Part shown: positions 18,166 through 27,821 of the stretch, in pieces
How positions within the stretch are numbered: the first letter of the stretch is position 1
Layout of the letters: each line of letters begins with the position of its first letter
Assembly (NCBI GenBank): GCA_031277535.1
Contig: JAITMD010000010.1
Location: forward strand, 124,001 to 188,000
From: Flavobacteriaceae bacterium
Lineage (GTDB): Bacteria; Bacteroidota; Bacteroidia; Flavobacteriales; Flavobacteriaceae
DNA length: 64,000 bases
Direction: 5' to 3'
The notes under the pieces: model-generated
Database searches by the model: none
The model's input: only the letters and a program-made list of their open reading frames with translations
Told to the model about the DNA's origin: nothing
Made by a program: the position numbers and the translations under genes

Positions 18166-18250
18166 TAATCACTCGATTTATTTATTCGTTGTAAAAATAA
18201 CCCTTTTTTCCATTCTATGGAAAAGCATTTTTTAAAGATTACAAAAGGGT

Positions 18251-18290
18251 ATAAAAAAACCCAACCTTATCGTAAAATAAGGTTGGGAAA
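18251..18290 (-). terminator. dnaJ terminator
   Basis: A perfect 11-bp inverted repeat (CCCAACCTTAT at 18260-18270, ATAAGGTTGGG at 18277-18287) is followed on the minus strand by a seven-T run, 65 bases beyond the dnaJ stop. Confidence 0.82.
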
Positions 18291-18355
18291 AATTGCTATG
18301 AAAAAGAAAATCCACTGTTTAATAAGTGTACGTCAAAAGTACAATAATTTTTTGA

Positions 18356-19483
18356 TTACGAAAACATTTCACGAACTTTTTCAAAAAAAGATTTCTCACT
18401 CTTCGAAGGAGCTGGTTGAAAGTTCGCATCTTCCCTCATATTTTCAAAGAATTCTTTCTGATCCTTTGATAATTTTTTAGGTGTCCAAACATTAACATGT
18501 ACTAATAAATCACCATTTCCATAAGAACTTACGTCTGGTAAACCTTTTCCTTTTAAACGCAAAATCTTACCAGATTGTGTTCCTTCCTCTATTTTGATAC
18601 GTACTCTTCCATTAATTGCATCTATCTCTTTGCTTGCTCCTAAAACAGCATCTGCAAAAGAAACATACAAATCATAGTGTAGGTTTTTACCTTCACGCAC
18701 TAATGTTTCATGTTCTACCTCTTCAATCACTACTAACAAATCCCCAGGAATACTATTACTTCCAGGTGCTTCATTTCCTTTTCCTCCTACTTTTAATTGC
18801 ATTCCATCTGCAACACCAGCAGGTATATTGATTGATACAGGTTCATCTGTAAAGATCAATCCTTCTGCATCTGCTCCTGCAGGTTTATGATCAATTTTTT
18901 GTCCACTACCATGACAACTTCCACAAGGAGAAGCTGTTTGCATACGTCCAAAAACTGTATTAGCAATCTTAGTCACTTGACCTGTACCATTACATGTCGG
19001 ACAAGATTTATAAGTAACACCAGGCGCTTTTACCTTGCGTTTTACTTTTATTTTTTTCTCCACTCCATTAGCAATATCTTCTAATGTCAGTTTTACTTTT
19101 ATTCGTAAACTTGTTCCTTTTATAGTTCCTCTTTGACCTCCACCGAAGCCTCCAAAGCCACCACCACCGAAAGCACCACCAAAAATATCACCAAACTGAC
19201 TAAAGATGTCATCCATATTCATATGACCTCCGCCAAAGCCTCCGCCAAAACCACCTGCACCATCAAAAGCGGCATGTCCATACTGGTCATATCGTGCTTT
19301 TTTATCTGCATCACTTAACACCTCATAAGCCTCAGCTGCTTCTTTAAACTTCTCTTCAGCCTCTTTATCTCCTGGATTCTTATCCGGATGATACTCAATA
19401 GCTTTTTTACGATAGGCTTTTTTAATTGCAGCAGCATCTGCTCCTTTATCAATCCCTAATATTTCGTAATAATCTTTTTTCAT
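18356..19483 (-). CDS. dnaJ: Molecular chaperone DnaJ (two-repeat zinc domain)
   Basis: The Hsp40 co-chaperone that stimulates DnaK. The J-domain has HPD at residues 32-34, then a Gly/Phe-rich linker (72-118) and two C-terminal substrate domains ([30 protein letters not shown]). Only two zinc-binding repeats are present, CPTCNGTG (161-168) and CGSCHGSG (187-194), whereas the E. coli protein has four; the missing ones correspond to the outer pair that forms zinc site I. I recall the same arrangement in other flavobacterial DnaJ proteins. It is 30 bases downstream of grpE on the same strand. Confidence 0.96.
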   Translation of the reverse strand: MKKDYYEILGIDKGADAAAIKKAYRKKAIEYHPDKNPGDKEAEEKFKEAAEAYEVLSDADKKARYDQYGHAAFDGAGGFGGGFGGGHMNMDDIFSQFGDIFGGAFGGGGFGGFGGGQRGTIKGTSLRIKVKLTLEDIANGVEKKIKVKRKVKAPGVTYKSCPTCNGTGQVTKIANTVFGRMQTASPCGSCHGSGQKIDHKPAGADAEGLIFTDEPVSINIPAGVADGMQLKVGGKGNEAPGSNSIPGDLLVVIEEVEHETLVREGKNLHYDLYVSFADAVLGASKEIDAINGRVRIKIEEGTQSGKILRLKGKGLPDVSSYGNGDLLVHVNVWTPKKLSKDQKEFFENMREDANFQPAPSKSEKSFFEKVREMFS

Positions 19484-19513
19484 TGTTGTTTATCTTTATA
19501 TATAGTGCCTAAA

Positions 19514-20053
19514 TTATTGTCCTATCACAACTTTAGGAAAACGAATAATCTTATCACCTAACTTATACCCTCTTTCTATCACATCAAATACTTTCCCTTT
19601 CATTTCATCTCCTGCTGGAATCTGTGTCACTGCTTCTGCCAAATCTGCATTAAAGTCATCTCCTGCTTTAATTTCAACCTCAACTAAACCTTTACTTGAC
19701 AGTGTATCTGTAAATTTAGTAGCAATTAACTTAATCCCAGTTAAATGGTCACTCTCCCCATGTTTTTCCAACTCAATAACAGCACGATTAAAATCATCCA
19801 AAATAGGTAACATAGAAAGCATTACTCCTTCACTTGCAGTACTTAACAATTCTAAACGCTCTTTTGCAGTACGTCTTTTATAATTCTCAAATTCAGCAAA
19901 TAAGCGCAAATATCTGTCTTTTTCTTTTGCTAATTCATCTTCTACTGTATCAGCTTGTTGTTCTGTCTCTACTCCTATTGTTTCTGTTTCATTCTCAACA
20001 GTTTGATTCAAATCTTGCTCTTCTTTATTTATATCTTGGTTCTCAGTGTTCAT
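19514..20053 (-). CDS. grpE: Nucleotide exchange factor GrpE
   Basis: The exchange factor for DnaK, 179 residues. A long acidic, Gln/Glu-rich N-terminal coiled coil (1-60) leads into the family core: RYLRLFAEFENYKRRTAKER, then LSMLPILDDFNRAV, and the beta-domain ends in GYKLGDKIIRFPKVVIG. It is the first gene of the grpE-dnaJ pair. I do not see a CIRCE element upstream. Confidence 0.96.
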   Translation of the reverse strand: MNTENQDINKEEQDLNQTVENETETIGVETEQQADTVEDELAKEKDRYLRLFAEFENYKRRTAKERLELLSTASEGVMLSMLPILDDFNRAVIELEKHGESDHLTGIKLIATKFTDTLSSKGLVEVEIKAGDDFNADLAEAVTQIPAGDEMKGKVFDVIERGYKLGDKIIRFPKVVIGQ

Positions 20054-20181
20054 ATTCGTTCATTTAAATTACTAACCAACTACTTAGCAAATCCTTTGCC
20101 AACTTAACTTTTCTGTCAATTTGACATCTTAATTTCAATACAAATCTTAAAAAAACAATACAAATCCTTCCAACAAGACAT

Positions 20182-20218
20182 AAAAAAACCTTTCATTGAA
20201 GTGAAAGGTTTTTTTATT
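20182..20218 (-). terminator. Terminator behind the TIGR01777 epimerase gene
   Basis: A 14-bp perfect inverted repeat (20182-20195 and 20202-20215) with A/T-rich flanks on both sides lies 17 bases beyond the stop of the minus-strand epimerase gene and separates it from grpE. Confidence 0.75.
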
Positions 20219-20231
20219 TTTTTTAAACTAA

Positions 20232-21128
20232 TTAGTTATAAATATTTTTAAGCGCAACATCTAACTTAGGAAATTGAAAGATAAAATTAGCTCTCAATAT
20301 TTTCTGACATCCCACCTGTTGCCCATCCAATACCAAAACAGATTTATCTCCCAACAAGCACTTCAACATCCATTCAGGTACTGCTGGCATCCATAAAGTA
20401 CACTTCAATTGATCTGCCAATACATGCATAAACTCTCTATTAGTTACGGGAGTAGGAGCTACTCCATTATATATCCCTTCTAATTTTTCATCCACAATGA
20501 AAGTCAGCATACGAACTAAATCATCAATATGAATCCAAGAATAATATTGCGCTCCAGTGCCCAAAATACTTCCTAAGCTCTTTTGGATCATACTTGTCAT
20601 TTTGGGTAGTGCTCCAAAATCCTTATCTAACACCAATCCTATTCGAACAATAGTTACCTTAAGACCAATGTCTTTAAATGCTAAATTAGCAGTTTCCCAC
20701 TGTTGTACAACATCACCTAAAAAATGAGGATTAACGTGATAATTATCTTCTGTTTGCATCGCTTCTAAATTCGCATAAATACCTATTGCTGACGCAGCCA
20801 CAACTTGTTTTATTTCATGTGATATCGTAGATAATTTACTGATCAAAAAATGAGTAGGAATAATTCTGCTATTCACAATCAACTCTCGTCCAGATTTAGA
20901 CCATGAACCAGCAATAGTAGCTCCAGCTAAGTGAATCAAGGTTGTAACCCCATCAAAACACAATTCATCAATCTCTCCTTTATAAGGATCCCAAACATAA
21001 CACATACATCCCTCTATTTGAGTAGAAGAATTGCGTGTTAATACATTTACCTCAATTCCCTTATTCAGAAATTGCTTGATTAAATGCTGACCAATAAATC
21101 CAGACGCTCCTGTTATTAATACTTTCAT
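20232..21128 (-). CDS. TIGR01777-type NAD(P)-dependent epimerase (YfcH/SulA-homologue family)
   Basis: A 298-residue extended short-chain dehydrogenase. The Rossmann motif MKVLITGASGFIGQHL is at the very N-terminus, HLAGATIAGSWSK matches the TIGR01777 signature, and YYSWIHIDDLVRM and the C-terminal QKILRANFIFQFPKLDVAL are typical. The substrate of the family is unknown. I start at 21128, where the ATG overlaps the stop of the preceding gene (TAATG); an upstream ATG would add 8 unneeded residues. Confidence 0.9.
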   Translation of the reverse strand: MKVLITGASGFIGQHLIKQFLNKGIEVNVLTRNSSTQIEGCMCYVWDPYKGEIDELCFDGVTTLIHLAGATIAGSWSKSGRELIVNSRIIPTHFLISKLSTISHEIKQVVAASAIGIYANLEAMQTEDNYHVNPHFLGDVVQQWETANLAFKDIGLKVTIVRIGLVLDKDFGALPKMTSMIQKSLGSILGTGAQYYSWIHIDDLVRMLTFIVDEKLEGIYNGVAPTPVTNREFMHVLADQLKCTLWMPAVPEWMLKCLLGDKSVLVLDGQQVGCQKILRANFIFQFPKLDVALKNIYN

Positions 21129-21583
21129 TATTTCTTTAGTTTCAAAGTCCATTCAAAATTCATCACAGATACCTGTTCCCCCTTTTCGTTGGTACCTACT
21201 GACTGCATCCAAACGGTAACTCCTTCACCAGTTCTGATTGTTTCAGCGATAGCTTGATCCAGTTTATATCCATCTTTACATTCAAAGAAGATACGTCCTG
21301 TTGCCTTCTTTGTAAATGTACTGTTATTGGTAGCTACAAGCATTGATATTTTACGTCCTGAATCACTTATTTTTTTCATTACCAAAGCACCTGTTGATAA
21401 TTCTGCTGCCATAGCTTGTACAGCAAAATACATCGAATTAAACGGATTCTGGTTTTTCCATTTATGTTTAACAGTTGTAATTGCCTGTTCATCCGAGATA
21501 GATTTTAATCTTACTCCTGTCCAAAACGCTGAAGGCAATTTGAAAAACAAAAATTTATTAATATTAGATACAGAAAATTTCAT
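21128..21583 (-). CDS. DUF4442 (hotdog-fold, PaaI-like) protein
   Basis: A 151-residue protein whose core (NPFNSMYFAVQAMAAELSTG, later GRIFFECKDG) resembles DUF4442, a hotdog-fold family related to acyl-CoA thioesterases. The start at 21583 (MKFSVSNINKFLFF) avoids a 20-residue upstream extension with no family likeness. Its stop overlaps the epimerase start, so they are translationally coupled. An acyl-thioester substrate is an inference from fold only. Confidence 0.8.
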   Translation of the reverse strand: MKFSVSNINKFLFFKLPSAFWTGVRLKSISDEQAITTVKHKWKNQNPFNSMYFAVQAMAAELSTGALVMKKISDSGRKISMLVATNNSTFTKKATGRIFFECKDGYKLDQAIAETIRTGEGVTVWMQSVGTNEKGEQVSVMNFEWTLKLKK

Positions 21584-21964
21584 ACTACTTAAAATTTTAT
21601 AGAAAGATACTAAAATAATTCCCAATCTCAATTTGAAAAACAATCAAAACATTAATATTCTCAAAACATATATATTTAATACTCATCCCTTACGAATAGT
21701 ATAATTTATAACGAATAAAAAACATCATTTGTGATTAATTAAACCACTAACACAATTACTTTTATTCCTTTCTCATCACTTAATAACGCTTTCCTTATTT
21801 TCAATCTGTGTAAAACAGCTGAAAACCAACAATTAATAATTTAAAATCTCTATTTTCTCTTTCATAAACAGTTATTAATTGTTAATTATTTCTTAATTAT
21901 TAGTACTATGTAATACAAAATACCATCTATTGTATATATCTTTGCTATATCAAATCATATAACT
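21584..21964. promoter_or_regulatory. Divergent intergenic region before the PadR/PspC pair
   Basis: This very AT-rich stretch contains a perfect -7 box TATCTTTG at 21937-21944, 21 bases before the PadR ATG; I could not find a convincing -33 TTG at the right spacing, which would suit a regulated promoter. Nothing coding is seen. Confidence 0.45.
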
Positions 21965-22306
21965 ATGAATATAGAAAATACAAAAGCACAGATGCGCAAA
22001 GGAATCTTAGAGTTTTGTATACTATCTATCTTAAAAGAGAGAGACTATTACACCTCTGAAATACTGGACGAGTTAAAAAAAGTAAAACTACTTGTCGTTG
22101 AAGGAACAGTTTATCCTTTACTAACGCGCCTAAAAAATGATGATGTACTTACCTATCGTTGGGAAGAATCAACATCTGGTCCACCTCGTAAGTATTATAA
22201 ACTAACGGAAAAAGGAGAAGAATTTCTACAAGAGCTGGCTATTACTTGGAACGAATTAGCTTACGCAGTCGAAGCAATAACAACTAACACTATCAGTCAT
22301 GAATAA
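21965..22306 (+). CDS. PadR family transcriptional regulator
   Basis: A 113-residue winged-helix regulator: KGILEFCILSILKERDYYTSEI, GTVYPLLTRLKNDDVLTY and GPPRKYYKLTEKGEEFL are the typical PadR helix and wing elements. It overlaps the PspC-domain gene by 8 bases, a widespread PadR/membrane-protein arrangement in which the regulator controls its own operon; that regulation is inferred. Confidence 0.93.
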   Translation: MNIENTKAQMRKGILEFCILSILKERDYYTSEILDELKKVKLLVVEGTVYPLLTRLKNDDVLTYRWEESTSGPPRKYYKLTEKGEEFLQELAITWNELAYAVEAITTNTISHE

Positions 22307-23849
22307 AACAGTAACGGTAAATATAGGAGGTTTAGTTTTTCATATAGAAGAACAAGCATATTTAAAATTAGATCAATATTTAAAAGCAATACGCAATTCT
22401 ATTTCAATTGAAGAACAAGATGAAGTAATTCACGATATTGAAATTCGTATTGCAGAGTTATTCTCTGAATATATCACTACAACAAATCAAGTGGTTACAA
22501 CAGCTGATGTAGATCGTGTAGTAGAAATTATGGGTAAACCAGAAGATTATAAACTAAGTGAAGATGAAACTACAGATCAACAAAATTCATCAAACACAGG
22601 AAACTATATCTATACAAAGCAACCTAAATTATATAGAGATACACAAAATGGAATGATAGGTGGTGTGTTAGCTGGATTTGGTCACTATTTCAAAATAGAA
22701 GCTGTTTGGTTAAGAATCATTTTTGCTGTTTTACTACTATTCTACGGTACAGGAATTTTATTATACATTATTTTTTGGGCTGTAGTACCAGAAGCAAAAA
22801 CGGCTTCACAACGCTTAGAAATGCAAGGTGAACCTATCAATATTGACACAATAGAGAAAAAAGTAAAAGAAAACATTGAATATGTAACTAATAAATTTGG
22901 CGAAGTAGATTACGAAGGAATCAAAAGACAAGTAAGAAGCACAGGGAATAACGCTGGTCAAGTACTTCAAAAATTCTTTGGTATTTTCTTTATCATCACA
23001 GCTTTGTTTGGTTTATTAGGTACTGGGATAGCTTCTGTTGCGCTGTGGATTAATAGAACAAATATATTTGCTGATGAGTTAAATTATTTTCCTGTAAAAA
23101 TGCAAGAGACATTCACTGATGGGGTTTTAGTCATGTTATTATCATTTATTATGATACTTCCATTTATTGGATTACTTCTAATAGGTTCAAAATTGATCTA
23201 CAACAACATTAAGTATATCTTACCTTCTATCATTCTTCTATTTGTTTTATGGTTAGCAGCTATCTTTGCTTTTGCCATTCCATTTGTCAACATGAAAAAT
23301 TATGACGATATCAATCTTGTAATTAAAGAAAATATCCTAAACGGAGAAGATGCACAGCAAACCGAAGACTTTGAATTAGATTCAGAATACAAAGAATTAA
23401 AAGTAATTGTAGTTAACCCGGTTTTTTTCGCATCAGATAGGAAAAATATCACCCCTTATGTTGTAACTGATACTACAGCTCTAAAAAACATTGATCTTGA
23501 AATCCTACCAACATTTCAGAACAATATTTATGGTACTTTTACTGTAAAGTATGTATTAGGAAAAGAATATCACAATCAAAAAATAACCACTAAAAATATT
23601 TTAGATATCAACCAATTCTATGATAAAGAAGAAAACACTTTATACATTTCAGAAGAACCTAATTTAAATGATTCTTCACAAGAAAGCAATAGTAAGCTAA
23701 ATACAAAATGTACAATATATCTTCCTATTGACACAAAAATACATTTAACAAACATATTCCAATCTACTATTGATAATATGCCAAACATAAAACCAAACAC
23801 TTGGTATCAAATGCAAAAAGACAATACACTATCAGAAGTAAAAAAATAG
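22299..23849 (+). CDS. PspC-domain membrane protein
   Basis: A 516-residue protein. The first 80 residues form a soluble helical domain (KLDQYLKAIRNSI, EEQDEVIHDIEIRIAELF). A PspC domain follows at about 105-165 (KLYRDTQNGMIGGVLAGFG, then a helix ending YIIFWAVVPEAKT). Three further hydrophobic segments sit at about 228-345, and the last 150 residues look like an extracytoplasmic beta domain. Such PadR-linked proteins are thought to sense or respond to envelope stress; no partner phage-shock genes are nearby. Confidence 0.88.
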   Translation: MNKTVTVNIGGLVFHIEEQAYLKLDQYLKAIRNSISIEEQDEVIHDIEIRIAELFSEYITTTNQVVTTADVDRVVEIMGKPEDYKLSEDETTDQQNSSNTGNYIYTKQPKLYRDTQNGMIGGVLAGFGHYFKIEAVWLRIIFAVLLLFYGTGILLYIIFWAVVPEAKTASQRLEMQGEPINIDTIEKKVKENIEYVTNKFGEVDYEGIKRQVRSTGNNAGQVLQKFFGIFFIITALFGLLGTGIASVALWINRTNIFADELNYFPVKMQETFTDGVLVMLLSFIMILPFIGLLLIGSKLIYNNIKYILPSIILLFVLWLAAIFAFAIPFVNMKNYDDINLVIKENILNGEDAQQTEDFELDSEYKELKVIVVNPVFFASDRKNITPYVVTDTTALKNIDLEILPTFQNNIYGTFTVKYVLGKEYHNQKITTKNILDINQFYDKEENTLYISEEPNLNDSSQESNSKLNTKCTIYLPIDTKIHLTNIFQSTIDNMPNIKPNTWYQMQKDNTLSEVKK

Positions 23850-23892
23850 AATACGTTTAGTAAGATTTTCAATTACAATTTATTACAAAAAC

Positions 23893-23928
23893 AAAAAGCT
23901 CGTTTGAAATTCAAACGAGCTTTTTATA
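23893..23928. terminator. Bidirectional terminator between PspC gene and OmpA-like gene
   Basis: A perfect 15-bp inverted repeat (23893-23907 and 23911-23925) with A-run and T-run at its ends separates two convergent genes. Confidence 0.87.
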
Positions 23929-23943
23929 TATAATTGCGATAGA

Positions 23944-24648
23944 CTATAAACTGTGTCCAGCTGCATTTTGTGCATCTTGAACCATTTTGTCATTTGCTTT
24001 AATAGCAAACTCTACACGTCTATTTTTTGCTTGTCCTTCTTTAGTTGCATTAGTAGCAATTGGATCAGCAATTCCCATTCCTTCTGCTTTCATACGTTTT
24101 GCAGATACACCTTGTTGTGTTAAGTATGTTTTTACTGTTGTTGCTCTCTGACGAGACAAACGCAAGTTGTACTCTTCTTTTCCTGTGTTATCAGTATATC
24201 CGAAAATATCGATATCTGTATCAGGATTTTGTTTAAATACAACTACCAACTTATCTAAGTTCTGTTTAGCCTTATCAGTTAAAGTAGCTTGGTTTAAGTT
24301 GAAGTTAACTGAGTTTTCACCCAATACCATATGAATACCTTCTCCTATTCTTTCTACTTCTGCACCTGGCAAAGCTTCTTGAATCTCACGAGCTTGTTTA
24401 TCCATTTTGTTCCCAATTACTCCACCTGCAGCACCACCTATTACTCCTCCAAGTACAGCTCCTAAAGCACTGTTTCCTCCTTTTCCAAGGTTGTTACCTA
24501 AAATTCCACCAATAATTGCTCCTCCAGCAGCTCCAAGAGCAGCTCCTTTTTGCGTATTGTTTGCATTTTTAACTGAGTCACAGCTTGTAACTGTAACAGA
24601 ACCTACTAATAAAGCTCCTGCTAAAACTAATGTTGATACTTTTTTCAT
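23944..24648 (-). CDS. OmpA-family lipoprotein with glycine-zipper segment
   Basis: A 234-residue lipoprotein: the signal peptide ends in the lipobox VTSC (Cys23). Residues 33-85 are a glycine-zipper region (GAALGAAGGAIIGG, GGVIGGAAGGVIG) that can insert in the outer membrane. The C-terminal half is an OmpA-like peptidoglycan-binding domain (DIDIFGYTDNTG, LRLSRQRATTVK, GMGIADPIATN, NRRVEFAI). It therefore links the outer membrane to the cell wall. The lipocalin-like gene lies 126 bases upstream on the same strand. Confidence 0.92.
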   Translation of the reverse strand: MKKVSTLVLAGALLVGSVTVTSCDSVKNANNTQKGAALGAAGGAIIGGILGNNLGKGGNSALGAVLGGVIGGAAGGVIGNKMDKQAREIQEALPGAEVERIGEGIHMVLGENSVNFNLNQATLTDKAKQNLDKLVVVFKQNPDTDIDIFGYTDNTGKEEYNLRLSRQRATTVKTYLTQQGVSAKRMKAEGMGIADPIATNATKEGQAKNRRVEFAIKANDKMVQDAQNAAGHSL

Positions 24649-24774
24649 ACTATGTTGTTATCTTATTTTTTTATCTTTTTAAAACACATATCTTTCTTCT
24701 TATCCCAAAAATCAAGATATGTCTATTCCACTCCTTTGTAAGTTTTTATTCCTTTACAAAGTATTAAACAGTTC

Positions 24775-25236
24775 TTAGTTGTTTTTTACAAAATGGTAAG
24801 TCAAATCATATGCTTTACCACCTGCGTAAAATTGATCTACTAAATCAAATGATGTAGCTGTCTGATTCTTAACTTTCAATCTAAAACCTGTTGTTACCTT
24901 CTTAGCTTTTGTTCCTTGGTCTACAAACTTAAACTCAAAATCTCCATTTGGAGTAATTACCCATTTAATGTTTTCCTCCAATGCAGGACAAGAACCTCCT
25001 TGTGTAAGTGCTATTGTTCCAGAATTATTATTTGAAACAAACTTCCACTGACTTCCTTTAAAACAATCTGCATCTGCAATTTCAAAAGACGTCACTTTAG
25101 CATATTTATCACCAATGCGACTAACTTCTGTCAAAGTCCAGTTTCCTTTAAAACCATATTGAGACTTTTTATCCATTGTAGGTTTACAAGAAGCCATTGA
25201 TAATCCGATAAATGACAACAAAATTAACTTTTTCAT
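24775..25236 (-). CDS. Lipocalin-like lipoprotein
   Basis: A 153-residue lipoprotein with lipobox MASC (Cys17). The mature part begins with GFKGNWTLTEVSR and continues in strands (GSQWKFVSNNNSGTIALT; WVITPNGDFEFKFV; YDLTYHFVKN) as in lipocalin-like domain proteins of Bacteroidota. No ligand is evident. It is probably in the same transcript as the OmpA-like gene downstream of it. Confidence 0.8.
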   Translation of the reverse strand: MKKLILLSFIGLSMASCKPTMDKKSQYGFKGNWTLTEVSRIGDKYAKVTSFEIADADCFKGSQWKFVSNNNSGTIALTQGGSCPALEENIKWVITPNGDFEFKFVDQGTKAKKVTTGFRLKVKNQTATSFDLVDQFYAGGKAYDLTYHFVKNN

Positions 25237-25443
25237 ACTGTATTTATTTATGATTACAATAATACAAACTAATTGAATAAAATGGATAATTTGGACTTAA
25301 AAATTTACATAGTAATGACAAATTGACACATTCAGCTAATTGGTATCTTTTTTGAAATTAATCCTACTACAAAAACAGGAGAAGAAACTCCTATTTATAA
25401 TTAAAAAGTAAATATATTTTCATAACATAAATAATTGATTTGT

Positions 25444-27303
25444 ATGACATCTGGAAAAATTAATGTTACTGTGGAAAACATCTTTCCACTTATTAAAAAG
25501 TTCTTATATAGTGACCACGAAATATTTTTAAGAGAATTAATATCTAATGCTACTGATGCAACATTAAAACTTAAGCACTTAACTACTATAGGTGAGACTA
25601 ATGTTGAATATGGCAATCCAATTATTGAGGTTAAAATAGACAAAGAAAACAAGAAACTTCACATCATCGACCAAGGGCTTGGTATGACAAAAGAAGAAGT
25701 AGAGAAATACATCAACCAAGTAGCTTTCTCTGGAGCTGAAGAATTCTTAGAAAAATATAAAGACTCTGCTAAAGACACAGGTATCATCGGACACTTTGGT
25801 CTTGGGTTCTACTCAGCATTTATGGTAGCTGATAAAGTAGAGATCTTCACTAAATCATTTAAAGAGGAGCCTGCTGCACATTGGACATGTGATGGTAGCC
25901 CTGAATATACTTTAGAGGCTTGTGATAAAACAGACAGAGGAACTGAGATTGTATTGCACATTGCAGAAGATTCATTAGACTTCTTAGAAGACTATAAAAT
26001 CCGTGAATTATTGACAAAGTACAATAAATTCATGCCAGTGGCTATCAAGTTTGGTACACATGAGGAAGGTGAAGGTGACGATAAAGTAGAAGTAGATACA
26101 ATTATCAACAATCCTAATCCTGCATGGACTAAACAACCTGCTGACTTAACAGATGAAGATTATAAAAACTTCTATAGAGAATTGTATCCAATGCAATTTG
26201 AAGAACCATTATTCCACATTCACCTGAATGTAGATTATCCATTTAACCTAACAGGTATCTTATACTTCCCTAAGTTAAATGCAGATCTTCAAATGCAAAA
26301 AGATAAAATCCAGTTATACCAAAACCAAGTATTTGTAACAGATAACGTAGAAGGTATCGTACCAGACTTTTTAACGATGTTAAAAGGAGTAATCGATTCT
26401 CCTGATATTCCATTAAACGTATCACGTTCTTACTTACAAGCTGATGGTAATGTGAAAAAAATCTCTAATTACATCACTCGTAAAGTAGCAGATAAATTAA
26501 AGTCTTTATTCAATGAAAACAGAGAGGACTTTGAGAGCAAATGGAATGATATCAAGATTGTATTAGAGTACGGAATGTTATCTGAAGATAAGTTCTATGA
26601 AAAAGCAAACTCATTTGTTCTTTACCCAACAGTAGATAATAAATTCTATACTTTAGAAGAATTAAAAGAAGCTACTAAAGACAACCAAACAGATAAAGAC
26701 GGTAACTTAGTAATCCTATATGCATCTAATAAAGATGCTCAACACAGCTACATCGCTGCTGCTAAAGAGAAAGGATACCAAGTATTGCTATTAGATTCTC
26801 CTATTGTTTCTCACTTAATCCAAAAATTAGAGAGTGACAATGAGAAAATGACTTTTGTACGTGTAGATGCTGATCATATTAGCAACCTAATCAAAAAAGA
26901 CGAGAACACAATCTCTAAATTAACTGATGACGAACAAAAATCACTACAAGAAATAGTAGAGAACATCGTTCCTAAAGATAAATATACCGTAAAACTTGAA
27001 GCTATGGATAGCACTGCTGAACCATTTATTTTAACTCAGCCTGAATTCATGCGTCGTATGAAAGAAATGAGTCAATCTTCAGGTGGTGGTGGAATGTTTG
27101 GTATGGGGAACTTCCCTGAGATGTACAACCTAACAGTTAACACAAACTCTGAATTAGCAACAAGCATTATCAATAACAAAGATGAGGCTGTACGTACAGA
27201 AAGTATCAAACAAGCAATGGATCTTGCCAAATTATCTCAAGGTTTATTAAAAGGTGAAGAACTTACTGCCTTCGTTAAAAGAAATTTCAACAATTTGAAA
27301 TAA
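25444..27303 (+). CDS. htpG: Molecular chaperone HtpG (Hsp90)
   Basis: The cytosolic Hsp90 ATPase chaperone, 619 residues. The GHKL ATP-binding motifs are intact: ELISNATDATLK (Glu and Asn of motif N), DQGLGMT and IIGHFGLGFYSAFMV. The middle domain includes the catalytic Arg region NVSRSYLQAD, and a C-terminal dimer domain follows. I start at the ATG at 25444 (MTSGKINV), matching relatives; a TTG three codons earlier is unlikely. A strong terminator follows. Confidence 0.97.
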   Translation: MTSGKINVTVENIFPLIKKFLYSDHEIFLRELISNATDATLKLKHLTTIGETNVEYGNPIIEVKIDKENKKLHIIDQGLGMTKEEVEKYINQVAFSGAEEFLEKYKDSAKDTGIIGHFGLGFYSAFMVADKVEIFTKSFKEEPAAHWTCDGSPEYTLEACDKTDRGTEIVLHIAEDSLDFLEDYKIRELLTKYNKFMPVAIKFGTHEEGEGDDKVEVDTIINNPNPAWTKQPADLTDEDYKNFYRELYPMQFEEPLFHIHLNVDYPFNLTGILYFPKLNADLQMQKDKIQLYQNQVFVTDNVEGIVPDFLTMLKGVIDSPDIPLNVSRSYLQADGNVKKISNYITRKVADKLKSLFNENREDFESKWNDIKIVLEYGMLSEDKFYEKANSFVLYPTVDNKFYTLEELKEATKDNQTDKDGNLVILYASNKDAQHSYIAAAKEKGYQVLLLDSPIVSHLIQKLESDNEKMTFVRVDADHISNLIKKDENTISKLTDDEQKSLQEIVENIVPKDKYTVKLEAMDSTAEPFILTQPEFMRRMKEMSQSSGGGGMFGMGNFPEMYNLTVNTNSELATSIINNKDEAVRTESIKQAMDLAKLSQGLLKGEELTAFVKRNFNNLK

Positions 27304-27319
27304 GAACATAATACCTCTA

Positions 27320-27357
27320 AAAAGAGCCTGTAACAGTACTGTTACAGGCTCTTTTTT
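27320..27357. terminator. htpG terminator (perfect 17-bp arms)
   Basis: Arms at 27320-27336 and 27339-27355 are perfect complements, followed by T residues; the hairpin lies between convergent htpG and the HxlR gene and can serve both. Its core is repeated at 29927-29948. Confidence 0.87.
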
Positions 27358-27360
27358 ATT

Positions 27361-27726
27361 CTATTCCAATGTGTTTAACGATCGATGTTTTGCTCCCCAT
27401 TCACTCAGTTGCTTCCATATAGGAATAAGTTCTACAGCAATATCTGTTAACTCATAATCCACTCGTGGAGGCACCTCAGCGTGTACAGTTCGTTTAACTA
27501 AACCTTCTTTTTCCAACTCTCTAAGTTGTAATGTTAGCATACGTTCAGTTATTCCATTAATCTGATTTCTCAACTCACTAAATCTCAACTTACCGAACTC
27601 CAGTTTACAAAGGATTAGCAACTTCCATCTCCCTCCTATCTTACACACGGCATAAGTTAAATCACAGCTCTCCGTTATATATGTTTCATTCAACATATTA
27701 GTTGAATTTTCTTTTCTTTTTCCCAT
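27361..27726 (-). CDS. HxlR family transcriptional regulator
   Basis: A 121-residue winged-helix regulator of the HxlR/YodB type: CKIGGRWKLLILCKLEFG, FSELRNQINGITERMLTLQL, and the wing VPPRVDYELTDIAVEL. One Cys (in YAVCKIGGRW) is at the position that acts as redox sensor in some YodB-like proteins. It is divergent from the hydrolase/MFS operon across a 95-base gap with near-inverted repeats, so it probably controls that operon. Confidence 0.92.
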   Translation of the reverse strand: MGKRKENSTNMLNETYITESCDLTYAVCKIGGRWKLLILCKLEFGKLRFSELRNQINGITERMLTLQLRELEKEGLVKRTVHAEVPPRVDYELTDIAVELIPIWKQLSEWGAKHRSLNTLE

Positions 27727-27821
27727 TACTTACAAATTTGTTAGTACCATACATTCAGTTGTATACTATACAAATGTAGTAACTACCCAATACATTTGCT
27801 CTTGATTAAACAGAAATTAAT

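Noticed and set aside
19190..19260. Short tandem repeats as a CRISPR or minisatellite
   Set aside because: These are Gly/Phe codons of the dnaJ linker read on the opposite strand; no CRISPR array was found in the window.
27320..27357. Crp/Fnr-type operator at the htpG 3' end (it contains TGTAACA and TGTTACA)
   Set aside because: It lies between convergent genes, is part of a long stem with T tract, and the arm spacing differs from the palindrome upstream of the SQR-like gene; it is a terminator.
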